Shown here piece by piece: positions 5,650 through 6,409 of a stretch of 6,409 nucleotides of DNA. Below the pieces are notes generated by a model that was not told where the DNA came from, ran no database searches, and saw only the letters and a list, made by a program, of their open reading frames with translations. The stretch's first letter is position 1, and each line of letters starts with the position of its first letter. The stretch lies in NCBI GenBank assembly GCA_003485885.1, contig DNHM01000200.1, positions 1 through 6,409 of the forward strand. The letters are read 5' to 3'. A program made the translations under genes and the position numbers. The DNA comes from Acidimicrobiaceae bacterium (GTDB taxonomy: Bacteria > Actinomycetota > Acidimicrobiia > Acidimicrobiales > UBA10347).

Positions 5650-6409
5650 GTTCCGGCAGTGCGATGGTGACCAGGTCGGTTGGTGGTTCTGATTCGACTT
5701 CGGCCAGTTGGGCGACCTGACGTCGGCGCCCAACAACCTGGATTGCCCACCGTTCCCCATCGGCACCTGCGGCGATGCCCTTCGCTCGCATAACATCGGC
5801 TGGAAGCCCGTCGAGCAGCGCGTTGATGTCGGCCAACGTGGTGGGATCAGGGATCGCGACCCGGCCGACCTCATGGCGGTCGAACAACGTCGGTTCAGGG
5901 ATGACGATTTCGGCACCGGGTCGTCGGCCACCGATCTGCAGCAACATGGTGGGCACGGTCGGGTCTTGTGCTTCGACAATCGGCACACCAGGGGAGATCT
6001 CGCTAAGCCGGCGGCGAACCATTTCCCGTTCCTCTGGGCGAACGAGATCTGTCTTGGTGAGTGCGAGTACGTCGGCTGCTCGGATCTGTTCGGCGACGGT
6101 TCCGCCGATGTCCATACGTTCGACAAGTTCGAGAAACTGATCAGCTGCTACGAGTGTCATGACCCCATCGAGCTTGAACCCAGCCGAACGCCCCCACGGG
6201 ATCATGCGTGCAGGTTCGGCGACGCCGCTGAGTTCGACAACAACATGGTCAGGTGGTGTTTCGCGTGCTCGGATCATGTCGAACGCTGCGCCGAAGCCGT
6301 CGATCGAACTGCAACAGACACAGCCGTCAGTAAGTTCGATCGTGTCGCCGCTGTGTTTGCGGATGAGTCGAGCATCGATATTGATCTCGCCCATATCGTT
6401 CACGATCAC
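5642..6409 (-). CDS. CobW/COG0523-family GTP-binding metal-handling protein (partial, N-terminus outside window)
   Basis: COG0523 proteins are GTPases that deliver or insert metal ions such as zinc or cobalt. The gene enters from the right edge, so about 40 N-terminal residues with the Walker A motif are missing. The GTG at 6407-6409 is an internal valine rather than a start. Counting from it, VIVNDMGEINID (1-12) matches the switch region after the first strand. GCVCCS (29-34) is the diagnostic CXCC metal motif, VELSGVAEPARM (58-69) is the switch II segment, and LTKTDL (117-122) is the G4 nucleotide-specificity motif. The C-terminal CobW_C domain (about 180-255) has LPADVMRAKGIA and QVVGRR. 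The histidine-rich stretch common before this domain is absent. No neighbour indicates which metal or client is involved. It is convergent with the hypothetical gene, 11 bases apart. Confidence 0.93.
   Translation of the reverse strand: MIVNDMGEINIDARLIRKHSGDTIELTDGCVCCSSIDGFGAAFDMIRARETPPDHVVVELSGVAEPARMIPWGRSAGFKLDGVMTLVAADQFLELVERMDIGGTVAEQIRAADVLALTKTDLVRPEEREMVRRRLSEISPGVPIVEAQDPTVPTMLLQIGGRRPGAEIVIPEPTLFDRHEVGRVAIPDPTTLADINALLDGLPADVMRAKGIAAGADGERWAIQVVGRRRQVAQLAEVESEPPTDLVTIALPELA

Noticed and set aside
5097..5750. 217-codon minus-strand open frame spanning the hypothetical gene
   Set aside because: It covers the ends of the PLP enzyme gene and the CobW-type gene in the wrong frame, without family motifs, and conflicts with three better supported genes.
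1..6409. Mobile element, defence system, toxin-antitoxin or CRISPR array
   Set aside because: No direct-repeat arrays, terminal inverted repeats, transposase or integrase motifs, or composition breaks were seen; the ARH and GNAT domains alone do not make a toxin-antitoxin pair, as no partner gene is present.

Overview
The window is bacterial chromosomal sequence with roughly 60% G+C (estimated by eye), tightly packed and intron-free. It has seven clearly supported genes plus the tail of an eighth. GC-rich third codon positions and the actinobacterial style of the cystathionine gamma-lyase and of the Lys-type pyruvate kinase suggest an actinomycete-like organism, perhaps an Acidimicrobiia-type lineage. 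That placement is an inference, because no rRNA or other phylogenetic marker lies in the window. There are no tRNAs, insertion sequences, CRISPR arrays, phage genes or other signs of an accessory island.

Layout: (1) Positions 1-69 hold the last codons of an unrecognised plus-strand gene, whose TGA overlaps the ATG of a complete pyruvate kinase (66-1505). (2) A crotonase-fold enoyl-CoA hydratase/isomerase follows (1617-2393). It converges on, and shares its CTAG stop tetranucleotide with, a minus-strand gene (2390-3448). That gene encodes an N-terminal ADP-ribosylglycohydrolase-like domain fused to a C-terminal dual-specificity phosphatase. (3) A short divergent region with a strong Shine-Dalgarno leads into a GNAT acetyltransferase (about 3493-4047). 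(4) A 93-base gap with nested stem-loops separates it from a cystathionine gamma-lyase/synthase-family PLP enzyme (4141-5265), followed 23 bases later by an unrecognised 113-residue protein (5289-5630). (5) After an 11-base convergent gap comes the minus-strand C-terminal part of a CobW/COG0523 metal-handling GTPase, which runs off the right edge.

Most genes are ordinary housekeeping or metabolic functions: glycolysis, acyl-CoA metabolism, sulfur amino acids, protein or metabolite acetylation, and metal trafficking. They do not form one obvious pathway. The most unusual items are three. The ARH-phosphatase fusion has an ARH half that is short and lacks both acidic metal-binding motifs, while its phosphatase CX5R loop is intact. 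The pyruvate kinase has the Lys signature of K+-independent enzymes and has also lost the Asn and Ser K+ ligands. The leader upstream of the PLP enzyme holds a terminator-like hairpin enclosed in a longer stem. I do not see a convincing multi-gene novel system; the fusion protein is the best candidate for something under-described.
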